DNA from: Alphaproteobacteria bacterium | Lineage (GTDB): Bacteria; Pseudomonadota; Alphaproteobacteria; Bin95 | Assembly (NCBI GenBank): GCA_022827685.1 | Contig: JAJEIH010000131.1 | Location: 1-64,000, forward strand | Length of the DNA stretch: 64,000 bases | Direction of reading: 5' to 3' | Shown here: one piece after another, positions 1 to 9,019 of the stretch | How positions within the stretch are numbered: position 1 is the first letter of the stretch | Layout: the number at the start of each line of letters is the position of its first letter | Program-made: the position numbers and the translations under genes | Notes under the pieces: generated by a model | Told to the model about the DNA's origin: nothing | What the model saw: only the letters and a program-made list of their open reading frames with translations | Database searches by the model: none

Positions 1-412
1 CCGCCGCATTGCGCGCCACATTGAACGAGCCCTTGAGATGCACCGAGATCACCGCATCCCAGTCCGCCTCGCTCATCTTGTGGAAGATCACGTCGCGCAG
101 GATGCCGGCCACATTCACGACCCCGTCGATGCGCCCGAAGGTCTCCACCGCCTGGCTGACCATCCGGCCCGCCGCCTCGTAGTCCGCAACGCTGTCGCCG
201 TTGACGACCGCCTCGCCGCCCGCCGCCTCGATCATGGCCACGGTCTCCTGCGCCGGCGTCGCATCCGCCCCCGCCCCGCCGACATCGCCGCCGAGATCGT
301 TCACGACCACCTGCGCGCCCTCGACCGCCGCCAGAACCGCTACCTCGCGACCGATGCCCCGGCCCGCCCCCGTCACAAGAACAACCTTGCCTTCCAATAC
401 TCCCTCGGACAT
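1..412 (-). CDS. SDR-family NAD(P)-dependent oxidoreductase (3' end outside window)
   Basis: The N-terminal 137 residues of a short-chain dehydrogenase are visible; the gene runs off the left edge. The dinucleotide-binding motif TGAGRGIGR lies near residues 14-22, a VVNDLGG segment follows at about residue 37, and the NVAG motif that replaces NNAG is near residue 100. The NDLGG segment is typical of the (3R)-hydroxyacyl-CoA dehydrogenase branch (MFE-2/17beta-HSD4-like), so an acyl-CoA substrate is a reasonable inference. The catalytic YxxxK is beyond the window. The ATG at 412 is preceded by an AAGGAAGGG purine run. It is transcribed in the same direction as the DUF4175-lysA-argH block, 63 bp downstream of it. 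Family certain, substrate unknown. Confidence 0.85.
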   Translation of the reverse strand, partial: MSEGVLEGKVVLVTGAGRGIGREVAVLAAVEGAQVVVNDLGGDVGGAGADATPAQETVAMIEAAGGEAVVNGDSVADYEAAGRMVSQAVETFGRIDGVVNVAGILRDVIFHKMSEADWDAVISVHLKGSFNVARNAA

Positions 413-475
413 ATGTCCCAGCCCTTCCTTGCTTCGTAAGTGAGACCGGGCAGTCATAGCCCGTCCGGCGCTCCG

Positions 476-2863
476 CTAAAACCGGCGAAGCAGCCTTTCG
501 ATATAGTCGCGCTCAGGAAGCGGGCGGGCCGCGTCCCCTGCGCGCCGGCGCAATTCGTCGCGGATATCCCGCGCGCGCTGGAAATTGTCTTCCTCGGGCA
601 ATACGACATCGCTGCCGTCCGGCATGAAGCCGCCATCGCGGCGGCCGAGTGGATCGAATTCGGATTGGCCGCCCATCATGTCCCCCGGCCCCCCGCCCTC
701 GCGCGCAAAGCTTTCAAGCAGCGCTTCGCCGGCCTGCTGAAGGTCCTGCAGCGCCTGGCCCTGCGCTTCCAGCGCCTCGCCCCGATTTCCGGCCCGAAGC
801 GCGCCGGAAGCGCCACGCATCGACCTGTTGGCCTGTCCCAGTTCCTGCGGCACCCGTCCTGCGTCCGACCCGAGGCCGCGCATAAAGTCGCCAAGGCGCC
901 GACGCAGCGCCTCCTGCGCCCGCTGTAAGTCCGGATATCCGCTGTCAGCGCCCGGCCGGACGCCTTGCGGGCCTTTGCGCTGGCCCTCCGGCGGCGGGCG
1001 TCCCTGGCGAAAGGTGCGGTCCAGCAGGTGTTGCTGGTCGCGGCTCAACTCCCTCAGCTCCCTGAGCTTCTGCAGCATGTCCGCCTGGCGCTCGGCCTGA
1101 CCCTCGCCCATGCGCGCCAAGCGAATGTTCTCCAATATGTTCTGGAGTTGCGACAGCAGCTCTCTAGCATCGTCGCGCGCGCCCGCTTCCCACAGCCGGC
1201 GGATTCGTTCGACCATCTGCTGCAGCCCCTCACGGTCCACCAGACGGTCCAGCTCCTGCCCGCCGGGGGCCGGCCGGGCCTCATCGCCGGAGTCCCCGGC
1301 CCTCGAGGCGAGTTCGCGCAACAGGCGGTCGATAGACCGGCGCAACTCGTCGAACAGCCTGTCGATCTCCTCCGCCGGAGCGCCTGTCTCAAGCGCCCGC
1401 ATGATGGCGTCCTGAGAAGCGCGAAGTTCGCGGTCCGCCAAGGCGAGGCCGCCGTCTTCCAGCCGGAGCGCGGTCTTCCACAGCAGACTCCGCACGCTTG
1501 TGAGCGCCGGCTCCGCCGTCTCCGCCCGCCGAAGCCGCTCGGAGGCCACAGCCAGCGCGAGCGTCACGGCGGGGTCCCGGTCGTAAAGCTCCGTGCCCGC
1601 GGCAATGCCGTCCAGCCGTTCCGCCGAAGCGTCCTTGCCTTCCCAGCGCAATATCTTGCGCTCCCCGACAATGGCCCGCGCCACAGGGTGCTTGAACTTC
1701 CGTTCAGGCAGCACGAACCGGAGAGGCGGCCCCTCCCCTTCCTGTCCGGCGCCGTCCACGGCAAACAGCTGCATGACAACCTCGCGGCCGGCCCAGATAT
1801 GGGCGGTAAGGTCGAAATAGGCATTGCCGCGAGGCGCTACGGGTTCCCCCAGCACCGGCAGGGGCAGAACCAGCGGTTCGGCCGTTGGCTCGTCCCTCGG
1901 AACCGCTTCGACCCGCATGACGGTGACGCCGTAGTCATCGCTCCCGCCATATTCGATGCGCATTGCATGGCGCTGGGTCGCAAAAGGCGGCAACTCGAAA
2001 TGGGCGGTAGGCGGACTGTCGGGAATCACCGTAACCGGCCAGCCGGCCAGTTCGCGGTCTCCGGCGAACACGGCGATGCGTCCGCCCATCCGGATCGGCA
2101 TGCTGCCTTCCGCAACCGCGCCGGAACGCTCCAGCGTTGTGTTGTCCGGTCCCGCAGCCAGTGTCACCTCCTCGTCCACTCCCGTGACACGTGCATGGAC
2201 CCTGCTTCCTTCGGGCAGGTCGAAGCCCGTTCCCCCGGTCCCGGCGAACAGCGCCGGCCGGCCGGTATAAGCAGGCGGTTCGATCCACATATCGACGGAG
2301 ACCGGCACAACTGCACGCGCCGCAGCGAAGGACGGCGCCAGCGCCCTCCCGAGCCGGTCGCCGGCCTCACCGCCGACAAGGCCGAAGGCCGTAGCCAGAC
2401 AGACCAGTGTGAGGATGCGCAGGGCCCAGGGGTCCTGCGCCGGCATGACGCCGGCCGGCCAGCCCGCCCGCAACCGGCGAATTCGACCGGAAATCCGGGC
2501 CAGATGCTCTCCCCAGAGCGCCCGCGCCGCCGGTTCCGCCGCTGCCGGACGGTCCTCCAGGCTCGCCAGCGGACGGTGCCTGAGACCGCTTGCCCGCTCG
2601 ACCTGGCGGTCCGCGGCTTCGCGCGTCGGCGGGCGGAACCGCCTTGCGGCCCGCCAGACCATCCATCCGAGCGCGGCCGCCAGCGCCGAGAGCACGGCCG
2701 AATGGGTCCAGCCGTCCAGCCGGGGCAGCGCGTCACTCAGCGCCAGAAGCAGGAAGGCCCCGAGAATTGCCTGACCCGGCCAGAAGGCCGACCAGAGCGC
2801 CTGGCCGACCAGCACCAGGCGCGCCTGCAGGCGCGCCCGCGCGAGCCGGCGGCGGAGGCTCAT
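476..2863 (-). CDS. DUF4175 / TIGR02302 family membrane protein
   Basis: Alphaproteobacterial protein of about 795 aa and unknown function. The N-terminus carries two or three hydrophobic segments (about residues 20-75), another hydrophobic stretch follows near residue 150, then a periplasm-like beta-rich region with a WIEPPAYTGRPA segment, and a long acidic/arginine-rich, Gln-rich helical C-terminal third with predicted coiled-coil character (repeats of LRELSRDQQ type). This matches the TIGR02302 layout. I chose the ATG at 2863 because its ATGA overlaps the lysA stop, a translational-coupling arrangement seen through this block; an ATG at 2890 would add nine Arg/Pro-rich residues. The conserved position after lysA is known for the family, but no biochemical role is established. 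Confidence 0.85.
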   Translation of the reverse strand: MSLRRRLARARLQARLVLVGQALWSAFWPGQAILGAFLLLALSDALPRLDGWTHSAVLSALAAALGWMVWRAARRFRPPTREAADRQVERASGLRHRPLASLEDRPAAAEPAARALWGEHLARISGRIRRLRAGWPAGVMPAQDPWALRILTLVCLATAFGLVGGEAGDRLGRALAPSFAAARAVVPVSVDMWIEPPAYTGRPALFAGTGGTGFDLPEGSRVHARVTGVDEEVTLAAGPDNTTLERSGAVAEGSMPIRMGGRIAVFAGDRELAGWPVTVIPDSPPTAHFELPPFATQRHAMRIEYGGSDDYGVTVMRVEAVPRDEPTAEPLVLPLPVLGEPVAPRGNAYFDLTAHIWAGREVVMQLFAVDGAGQEGEGPPLRFVLPERKFKHPVARAIVGERKILRWEGKDASAERLDGIAAGTELYDRDPAVTLALAVASERLRRAETAEPALTSVRSLLWKTALRLEDGGLALADRELRASQDAIMRALETGAPAEEIDRLFDELRRSIDRLLRELASRAGDSGDEARPAPGGQELDRLVDREGLQQMVERIRRLWEAGARDDARELLSQLQNILENIRLARMGEGQAERQADMLQKLRELRELSRDQQHLLDRTFRQGRPPPEGQRKGPQGVRPGADSGYPDLQRAQEALRRRLGDFMRGLGSDAGRVPQELGQANRSMRGASGALRAGNRGEALEAQGQALQDLQQAGEALLESFAREGGGPGDMMGGQSEFDPLGRRDGGFMPDGSDVVLPEEDNFQRARDIRDELRRRAGDAARPLPERDYIERLLRRF

Positions 2864-4134
2864 CCGCCGCCGTCCGGGCCGCGGAGCCACTCAGGCAGCC
2901 GCTCCAGCGCCAGGTCTTCCTCGAAGGTCGGGCGGGCGCGAACCACATCGAACCGGCCGCCCCGCACCAGCACTTCCGGCACGAGCGGGCGCCCGTTATA
3001 GGTCGAGGCCATTACGGCGCCATAGGCTCCGGCCTCGCAGAAGGCCACGAGGTCGCCCGCCTCCAGTGGCGGCAGCAGGCGCTCGTCCGCGAATTTGTCC
3101 GTCGTCTCGCAAACCGGCCCCACCACATCCGCCGGCCGGTATTCGGCTCCTTCCGGCGGAGCCGCGAGAGGCAGGATATCGTGCCAGGCCCCGTACATCA
3201 TTGGGCGGACCAGATCGTTCATGCCGGCATCGACAATAACGAACCGGCGCGCCGGTGTCTCCTTGACGGCAACCACCCGCGCGAGCAGGACGCCGGCCGG
3301 CCCCACCAGCCGCCGGCCCGGCTCCACCACCAATTCGCAGCCGAGGCCGCCGACCTCTTCTTCAACGACCTTTGCATAGCCGGCAAGCGGCAAGGGCGTC
3401 TCGTCGCGATAGCGGATGCCGAACCCGCCGCCGAGGTCGAGACGCCTGATGGCGACGCCGTCGGCCGCCAGCATGCGGGCGAGCTCGGCGACGCGGCGAA
3501 AGGCGCGACGGTACGGCTCCAGCTCGCCCAGCTGCGAGCCGATATGCACCGCAATCCCTTCCATCGACAGGCCGGGAAGCCCGGCGGCCTCGCGAAACAG
3601 GACCGGCGCCTCCGTCCACGCCACCCCGAACTTGTCGGTCTTGCGGCCGGTGCTGATCTGGTCGAGCGTGCCGGCGTCCACATCGGGATTGATCCGGAGC
3701 GCGACGGACGCCGTCAGGCCGAGGCGCGATGCTATGCGCGACAGGCTGCGGACTTCCGATGCGCTCTCGCAATTGATCTGGAGGATGCCGCTCCGGAGCG
3801 CGGCCTCCATTTCCGCGTCGGTCTTGCCGACTCCGGAGAAGACGATCTTTTCCGGCGGAATGCCGGCTGCAAGCGCGCGCCGGAGTTCACCCTCCGACAC
3901 GACATCCGCGCCCGCTCCGAGCCCGGCCAGCAGCCGCAGCACCGCGAGGTTGCCGTTCGCCTTCATCGCATAGCAGATGCGCGCCGGGGCCAGCGCCGCC
4001 TCGAACTCGCGATAGGCGGCCTCGATGGCATCGGCGGAATACACATAGACGGGCGTTCCGACCTCGGCCGCGACGTCCGCCAGCCGAACCGGCCCTGCCG
4101 ACAGGCTGCCGCCGATATAGTCGAAGGGCCTCAT
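2860..4134 (-). CDS. lysA: diaminopimelate decarboxylase
   Basis: Converts meso-diaminopimelate to L-lysine, the last step of lysine biosynthesis; cytoplasmic and PLP-dependent. The 424-aa product has the fold III barrel N-terminus with the PLP lysine in CYAMKAN (Lys58), HIGSQ in the barrel, the GGGFG phosphate-binding loop and the C-terminal CEAGAYG motif that contributes the active-site Cys across the dimer. The ATG at 4134 overlaps the stop of the upstream lipoprotein gene (ATGA) and gives the usual family length; the open frame extends 69 codons further upstream only because it is antisense-free GC-rich sequence. Coupled downstream to the DUF4175 gene. Confident assignment. Confidence 0.97.
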   Translation of the reverse strand: MRPFDYIGGSLSAGPVRLADVAAEVGTPVYVYSADAIEAAYREFEAALAPARICYAMKANGNLAVLRLLAGLGAGADVVSEGELRRALAAGIPPEKIVFSGVGKTDAEMEAALRSGILQINCESASEVRSLSRIASRLGLTASVALRINPDVDAGTLDQISTGRKTDKFGVAWTEAPVLFREAAGLPGLSMEGIAVHIGSQLGELEPYRRAFRRVAELARMLAADGVAIRRLDLGGGFGIRYRDETPLPLAGYAKVVEEEVGGLGCELVVEPGRRLVGPAGVLLARVVAVKETPARRFVIVDAGMNDLVRPMMYGAWHDILPLAAPPEGAEYRPADVVGPVCETTDKFADERLLPPLEAGDLVAFCEAGAYGAVMASTYNGRPLVPEVLVRGGRFDVVRARPTFEEDLALERLPEWLRGPDGGG

Positions 4135-4262
4135 CTGGTGGGATAGGTCTTCGGGAAAGTCGCCTCCGACTCCGGCGGGTGTTCGAGATCGCTCTTGCGC
4201 CCGCAGGCGGAGAGCGCGGCTGAAAGCGCCGCGAACAACAGAATCCAGCGCAAGGTCTTCAC
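4131..4262 (-). CDS. lptM: small lipoprotein, LptM (YifL)-like
   Basis: A 43-aa lipoprotein squeezed between argH and lysA. It starts with GTG at 4262 (GTGA overlap with the argH stop) and ends in the ATGA overlap with lysA. The product begins [10 protein letters not shown], has a hydrophobic h-region and a lipobox LSAC with Cys20 as the predicted lipidation site, then a short polar tail [10 protein letters not shown]. In other proteobacteria this argH/lysA-linked lipoprotein is LptM/YifL, a factor that helps mature the LptD-LptE LPS translocon. Assignment rests on position, length, lipobox and the GxKxxL start of the mature part; sequence beyond that is not strongly conserved. A GGAG lies upstream of the GTG. 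Confidence 0.8.
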   Translation of the reverse strand: MKTLRWILLFAALSAALSACGRKSDLEHPPESEATFPKTYPTR

Positions 4263-5665
4263 AGGAAACGCTCCCGCGCGGCCGCTGCGGCGCGGCGGAC
4301 ATTCTCCGGCGCGGTGCCGCCATAGCTGGTCCGCGCTGCAATCGACCGCTCTATGGAAAGGACATCGTACACGCTTTCGTCGATGCCGGCCTCAACCGCC
4401 TGCATGGCGTCGAGCGGCAATTGGGGGAGCGCCAGCCCGCGCCGGTCGGCCTCGGCCACCAGCTCCCCCGTCACGCGGTGCGCCTCCCGGAAGGGCATGC
4501 CGAGTCGGCGCACCAGCCAGTCGGCAAGGTCGGTAGCGGTGGGATGGCCGACCTCGGCCGCGGCCCGCAGCCGCCCGGGGTCCGGCTCCATGTCGCGCAC
4601 CATGCCGGCGGCCGCTGCGATGGCCAGCATCAGCGAGTCGGCCGCCTCGAAGGTCGGCTCCTTGTCCTCCTGCATGTCCTTGCCATAGGTGAGCGGCAGG
4701 CCCTTGAGCACGGTCGCGAGCGCCGTGAAGGCCCCGAGCAGCCGGCCCGGCTTGGCCCGCACCAGCTCCGCCGCGTCCGGGTTGCGCTTCTGCGGCATGA
4801 TCGAGCTGCCCGTGGTGAAGGCGTCGGAGAGGCTGACGAAACGGAACTGCGCGCTCGTCCAAAGCACGACCTCTTCCGCGAACCGGGAAAGGTGCAGCGC
4901 CGTAATCGCACCCGCCGCCAGGAACTCCAGCGCGAAGTCGCGGTCGGAAACGGCGTCCATGGAATTGGCCGCCGGCCGGTCGAAGCCGAGCGCGGCGGCG
5001 GTCATTTCCCGCTCGATGGGAAAGGGCGTGCCGGCCAGTGCCGCCGCGCCCAGCGGCGACTCGTTCAGGCGGCGCCGGGCGTCGGCGAAGCGCCCCCGGT
5101 CGCGGCCCAGCATCTCGACATAGGCGAGCATGTGGTGACCGAATGTGACCGGCTGGCCGTTCTGCAAATGGGTGAAGCCCGGCATGGGCAGGTCCGGCCA
5201 GGCCTCGGTCTTCTCGATGAACGCGGCCTGCGCGTCGGCGAGCGCCGCGTCCACCGCATCGATCTCCTCCCGCACCCAGAGCCGGAAGTCGGTCGCCACC
5301 TGGTCGTTGCGCGAGCGCGCCGTGTGCAGGCGGCCGGCGACGGGGCCGACCAGTTCCGCCAGCCGGGCCTCGATGTTCATGTGGATGTCCTCAAGCTCCG
5401 GCTTGAAGACGAAGCGGCCCGCCGCTATCTCCTGCCCGACCCGGTCGAGGCCCCCGCGGATCGCTGCGGCGTCGGTCGCGCTCACGATGCCGGCGGCTTC
5501 GAGCATGTCCAGATGGGCATGCGAGCCCCGGATATCCTGGGCGTGGAGGCGCCGGTCGAAGCCGATGGAGGCGTTGATCGCGGCCATGATGTCCGACGGC
5601 CCGCCGGAGAAGCGCCCGCCCCACATGGCGTTGGCGGGCGGGCCGGAACTGCGGGAAGGTGCCAT
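4259..5665 (-). CDS. argH: argininosuccinate lyase
   Basis: Cleaves argininosuccinate to arginine and fumarate (arginine biosynthesis); homotetrameric cytoplasmic enzyme of the fumarase/aspartase superfamily. The 468-aa product carries the superfamily signature [10 protein letters not shown] at about residues 286-295, the HTARSRNDQ segment near 114-122 and [10 protein letters not shown] near 163-172. Start choice is uncertain: the ATG at 5665 overlaps the divergent tlpA ATG by two bases, whereas an internal ATG at 5626 begins directly at MWGGRFS, the usual family start, and would leave 37 bp between the genes. It heads the argH-lptM-lysA-DUF4175 unit with 4-nt overlaps throughout, so the products are probably translated from one mRNA. 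Confidence 0.96.
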   Translation of the reverse strand: MAPSRSSGPPANAMWGGRFSGGPSDIMAAINASIGFDRRLHAQDIRGSHAHLDMLEAAGIVSATDAAAIRGGLDRVGQEIAAGRFVFKPELEDIHMNIEARLAELVGPVAGRLHTARSRNDQVATDFRLWVREEIDAVDAALADAQAAFIEKTEAWPDLPMPGFTHLQNGQPVTFGHHMLAYVEMLGRDRGRFADARRRLNESPLGAAALAGTPFPIEREMTAAALGFDRPAANSMDAVSDRDFALEFLAAGAITALHLSRFAEEVVLWTSAQFRFVSLSDAFTTGSSIMPQKRNPDAAELVRAKPGRLLGAFTALATVLKGLPLTYGKDMQEDKEPTFEAADSLMLAIAAAAGMVRDMEPDPGRLRAAAEVGHPTATDLADWLVRRLGMPFREAHRVTGELVAEADRRGLALPQLPLDAMQAVEAGIDESVYDVLSIERSIAARTSYGGTAPENVRRAAAAARERFL

Positions 5666-6212
5666 GCTGCGCTCGCTTCTCCTGGTCCTCTGTATCGCCG
5701 CCGGAACCGCCGCGGCGGCGGAAGGCTGGCTGCAAAACTACCGGAAGACGGACCCGCCGGCACCCGCGCCGGACGCCGCCTTCACCGGGCCCGACGGCGG
5801 CGAGATAACGCTCGCCCGGTTCGGCGGCAAGCTGGTGGTGCTGAATTTCTGGGCCACCTGGTGCGCTCCCTGCCGGCGCGAAATGCCCTCTCTCGACCGG
5901 CTGCAGGGCATGCTCGGCGGCGAAAGGCTGGAGGTCGTGGCGCTTTCCATAGACCGGGGCGGGGCCGAGCGGGTGGACCCGTTCTTCGAGCGGCACGGCA
6001 TTGCGCGGCTGAAGCGCTATCTCGACCCCCGCAACGCCGTGGGAAGCGCGATGAATGTCCGCATCCTGCCGACGACCGTCCTGGTCGACACGCAAGGCCG
6101 CGAGGTCGGCCGCCTCGAAGGCCCGGCGGAATGGGATGCGCCGGAAATCCTGGCGCTCCTCCGCGATCAGCTCTCCGGCAGGGACTCCGGAGGCTTGCCG
6201 CCGCCGAAGTAA
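5664..6212 (+). CDS. TlpA-like periplasmic thioredoxin
   Basis: Thiol-disulfide oxidoreductase of the TlpA/ResA type, 182 aa. The first 19 residues form a signal peptide ([10 protein letters not shown], cleavage after AAA). The thioredoxin fold follows with the redox motif WCAPC (Cys67, Cys70) and the cis-proline segment RILPTT. Such proteins reduce apocytochrome c or cytochrome oxidase copper sites in the periplasm; no cytochrome maturation gene is adjacent, so the client is unknown. The ATG shares two bases with the divergent argH ATG, and the 3' end overlaps the convergent mscS gene by 46 bp, so both ends are unusually tight. A TlpA gene divergent from argH is common in alphaproteobacteria. 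Confidence 0.92.
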   Translation: MLRSLLLVLCIAAGTAAAAEGWLQNYRKTDPPAPAPDAAFTGPDGGEITLARFGGKLVVLNFWATWCAPCRREMPSLDRLQGMLGGERLEVVALSIDRGGAERVDPFFERHGIARLKRYLDPRNAVGSAMNVRILPTTVLVDTQGREVGRLEGPAEWDAPEILALLRDQLSGRDSGGLPPPK

Positions 6213-8299
6213 ACCGTCCGGTGCGGAAACGGGATTTCGATCCCGAGCTCGTCGAAACGCTTCTTCATCCGGCGGCGGAACTCGCGCGCGACTGCCCATT
6301 GTCGCATGGGCGGCGTCTTGAACCGGCAACGGACGACAACGGCCGAGTCGCCAAGCTCCTGGACGCCGAACACCTCGAAGGGCGGGATGACGCGGTCCCG
6401 CCAGTCCTCGTCGCTTTCCATGCTTGCCGCGACCTCGCGCAGCACGTCGCTTACCCGGTCGGTATCCTCGCCGTAGCCGACGCCCGCATCGATCACCGCG
6501 TAGGAGTAGTCGCGCGTCAGGTTCTCGACCGTGCCGACCTCTCCGAACGGCACGACATGGACGGTTCCGGACAGGTCGCGCAGCCGGATCGTGCGAATCG
6601 AGAGCGCCTCGACGATGCCGGAATGACCGGCCACCGACACATATTCGCCCACCGCCACCTGGTCTTCCATGACGATAAAGAGGCCGGTGATGACATCCTT
6701 CACCAGTGTCTGCGCCCCGAAACCGATGGCGAGGCCGGCAATGCCGACGCCGGCCAACAGCGGCGCGATGTCGATGCCGAGCTCGGAGGCGGCCGTCAGC
6801 ACGCCGACCGTCAGCAGCAGAATGGCGCTCGCCCGGCGCAGCAGCGGCAGCAGCGTCCGCGCCCGGCCGCCGCGCTCGACCGGATTGCCGTCCTCGTCGC
6901 GCGCGTCCAGATAGCGCTCTATGGCAAGGCAGATCGCCTCCCACAGCACCAGGAAGAGGCCGAAGACGAGCGCAATCCGGACCAGCGCCCCGATGACGCG
7001 CTCGCCCACGGGCGACGCCAGCAGGTCCAGCGCCGGGGCGCGCCACGCCTCCAGCACGGCAATGGCGGCGATGAGCCAGACCGCCGCTCTGAAGCATTTG
7101 CGCAGCACGGGCATATAGCGTTCGGCGCGCGCCTTCACGCCGGGCAACCGGCTGTCGGCCCGGAGTTCCCAACGAGCCGCGGCATCGATGAGCCGCAACA
7201 CGCCGAGGTCCGCCAGCCGTCCGGCGGCGACCGCCGCGACAGTCCAGGCCGACGCTTCCCCGATATAGGCGAAGCCGCCCTCGACGGCGGCCGCCCAGAC
7301 GAGGAAGACGGCAGCCAGATAGGCCACGGCAACGACGTGCCAGATGTCCGCGAGCCGGGCCCCGATCCCGCCTCCCCCGCCGCGCAGGCGGTCCCGGACC
7401 GCCTCGCGGTTGCGCAGCACCATCGCCACCGCCACCGCCAGAACGGCCAGCCCGACAAGATCGACCAGCAGGCCGTAGGGAGCCGGCGGCAGCGCCAAGA
7501 TGCGCGCCGCCTCGCAAACCAGCCAGCCATAGGCGACCGCGAGAACCAGACGGCGCAGCCAGGCCAGCAGGCCGGCGGCATCGGCATCGTCCAGCGGCGC
7601 GAGTCGCGCGCCGGCAGTCTCCGGGGCCAGAACGGCCCGCAGCGCCAGCACGGCGAGCCGCGCCGCGATGCTCGCATAAATGACGGCGAGCACCAGTTCC
7701 GCCGCCGTTTGCGGCAGCGCCACGACGGAAAGCGCGGCAAAGCCGGCAACCGCGAACGCCGCCAGCGGCACGACACCGAGCAGGAGGCCGAGAACCGCCG
7801 CCAGCAATCTCTCGCCGACGGTCCCGGACACGGGCCGCTCCGCCCCCTTGCGCAGGCCCGCCATGAGGCGCCGCACCGCGACCTCGACGACCAGTGCCGC
7901 GAGCAGCGCCAGCAATGCCTGGCCGAGCACGGTCCAGAAGGGCGCGCCGCTTGCGGGATCCCTGAAGCCCTGCTCCAGCCATTGCCGGAACACGCCCGGA
8001 TCGAACGCGAAGGACAGCGACCCGGCGACGTCGCCGCCAAAGGCCACAATGCTGTCCGTGACGGAAGCGAGAGGCCCCCGCGCCGGTTCCTCCGCTTCCG
8101 GTTCGTCCCCGCGCCGCGCCGCCGCCAGCATCTCGATGCGGCGGACCAGTTCCGCGCGCTTCGCCTCGTCCTTCAGATCGGCAGCCAGCGCCTCCAGCTC
8201 CGCCGCTTCCGAACCTGCCGGCGCCTCCTGCGCCGCCATGCCGGCCGGCCAGCCCCACAAAACAGCAACGACGGTCAGAATCCCGAGCGCGCGAATCAT
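6167..8299 (-). CDS. large MscS-family mechanosensitive channel
   Basis: 710-aa channel protein of the long (YbiO/MscM-like) MscS subgroup, inner membrane. It has a signal-like N-terminus (MIRALGILTV, cleavage near AQEA), a charged periplasmic helix, roughly ten hydrophobic segments between residues 120 and 470, then the MscS pore helix with the Gly/Ala-rich GVGIAGLAIGFGAQ and VKDVITGLF segments, the beta domain and the alpha/beta vestibule. Such channels open under hypo-osmotic membrane tension. The last 15 codons overlap the end of the convergent tlpA gene, and the C-terminal tail [12 protein letters not shown] in that overlap is low complexity and likely dispensable. No cotranscribed partner is seen. 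Confidence 0.92.
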   Translation of the reverse strand: MIRALGILTVVAVLWGWPAGMAAQEAPAGSEAAELEALAADLKDEAKRAELVRRIEMLAAARRGDEPEAEEPARGPLASVTDSIVAFGGDVAGSLSFAFDPGVFRQWLEQGFRDPASGAPFWTVLGQALLALLAALVVEVAVRRLMAGLRKGAERPVSGTVGERLLAAVLGLLLGVVPLAAFAVAGFAALSVVALPQTAAELVLAVIYASIAARLAVLALRAVLAPETAGARLAPLDDADAAGLLAWLRRLVLAVAYGWLVCEAARILALPPAPYGLLVDLVGLAVLAVAVAMVLRNREAVRDRLRGGGGGIGARLADIWHVVAVAYLAAVFLVWAAAVEGGFAYIGEASAWTVAAVAAGRLADLGVLRLIDAAARWELRADSRLPGVKARAERYMPVLRKCFRAAVWLIAAIAVLEAWRAPALDLLASPVGERVIGALVRIALVFGLFLVLWEAICLAIERYLDARDEDGNPVERGGRARTLLPLLRRASAILLLTVGVLTAASELGIDIAPLLAGVGIAGLAIGFGAQTLVKDVITGLFIVMEDQVAVGEYVSVAGHSGIVEALSIRTIRLRDLSGTVHVVPFGEVGTVENLTRDYSYAVIDAGVGYGEDTDRVSDVLREVAASMESDEDWRDRVIPPFEVFGVQELGDSAVVVRCRFKTPPMRQWAVAREFRRRMKKRFDELGIEIPFPHRTVYFGGGKPPESLPES

Positions 8300-8336
8300 G
8301 CCGGCAGTTTACACGAGGTCGCGCCCGTCGGCCGCC

Positions 8337-8771
8337 TCAATCCCGTGAAGCGGATTCGCGCCACACCGCAAGGAAACCCGCAGGCGTCAATACCGGAATG
8401 CCCTTGAACGGAGACATTTCCAGCAGGTCCCGATCTCCGGTAATCAGGCAGTCCGCACCGCCAACAAACGCCGTTTCAAGGAATTTATCGTCATCCGGGT
8501 CCCGGCAACCCATACGGACGCCCGAAATCGCAACCCACTCGGCGACATCCGCTATCTGGACGAGATAGGCTTTGCGTCTGTTTTCTCGCAGATAACGGGC
8601 AAATTTGCGGTATCGGAGCGTTGTGCTCAGTTCCTCGAAAGTCTCTTCGCAGAACAACAAAGATGCTTCCGCCGCCTGCAGAACATTAAGCACCGTGCGC
8701 GGTATCCCTCGGGAGCGAAGGGCGGCACTGATCAGAACATTCGTATCGACGACCGCACGCCTAACTTTCAT
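8337..8771 (-). CDS. PIN-domain ribonuclease toxin (COG1569 type)
   Basis: 144-aa putative toxin of a type II TA pair. The PIN fold is shown by VVDTNVLISAAL at the N-terminus (Asp9), an acidic helix EETFEEL, the DPDDDKFLETA segment and the C-terminal ITGDRDLL motif, which together supply the metal-binding carboxylates of the nuclease. This pattern is that of the 'putative toxin, PIN family' group (COG1569), cousins of VapC; substrates in the family are tRNA or other structured RNA, but none can be read here. The ATG at 8771 overlaps the antitoxin 3' end by 11 bp, the usual antitoxin-first order. Downstream neighbour mscS is unrelated. Confidence 0.88.
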   Translation of the reverse strand: MKVRRAVVDTNVLISAALRSRGIPRTVLNVLQAAEASLLFCEETFEELSTTLRYRKFARYLRENRRKAYLVQIADVAEWVAISGVRMGCRDPDDDKFLETAFVGGADCLITGDRDLLEMSPFKGIPVLTPAGFLAVWRESASRD

Positions 8772-9012
8772 CGGCCAGAAGCGCTTCGAGTTTCGCTTCC
8801 GTCAGGCCGTTGGCCGCTGCCTCTTTCGACATTGCATCCATCGTCTCCGCGAGCCGGTCCCAGGCGGCTCTGCGAAGGCGTTCATATTGCTCCAGGGACA
8901 TCGCAACGCAGACGGCCCCGTCTTCCCCGGCAAGGCGGACCGGCGCTTTCCGCGCCGCATCGAAAAGCGGGCGGAGTCCGTCTTCTGCGTCCTTGACGGC
9001 GATTTCCTTCAT
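8761..9012 (-). CDS. Phd/YefM-like antitoxin
   Basis: 83-aa partner of the downstream PIN toxin. The N-terminal half resembles the Phd/YefM DNA-binding fold: a short strand (MKEIAVKDA), a helix ending LFDAARKAPV, then RLAGEDGAVCVAMSLEQYERL, the typical 'xxxxxVLvs.eeye.l' ending. The C-terminal third is an Ala/Glu-rich helix (TEAKLEALLADES) of the kind that wraps the toxin. The ATG at 9012 gives the usual length; the frame is open further upstream but without family similarity. Autorepression by the TA complex is expected for the family, and a dyad lies between candidate promoter hexamers just upstream. Confidence 0.8.
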   Translation of the reverse strand: MKEIAVKDAEDGLRPLFDAARKAPVRLAGEDGAVCVAMSLEQYERLRRAAWDRLAETMDAMSKEAAANGLTEAKLEALLADES

Positions 9013-9019
9013 GGTCCCG

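Noticed and set aside
965-3001. 678-codon plus-strand open frame
   Set aside because: Antisense to the DUF4175 gene and the end of lysA, Arg/Gln/Pro-rich, with no recognisable motif.
4421-8407. 1328-codon plus-strand open frame
   Set aside because: It is antisense to argH and mscS and out of frame with tlpA, all of which have clear family motifs; long stop-free antisense frames are expected at this GC content.
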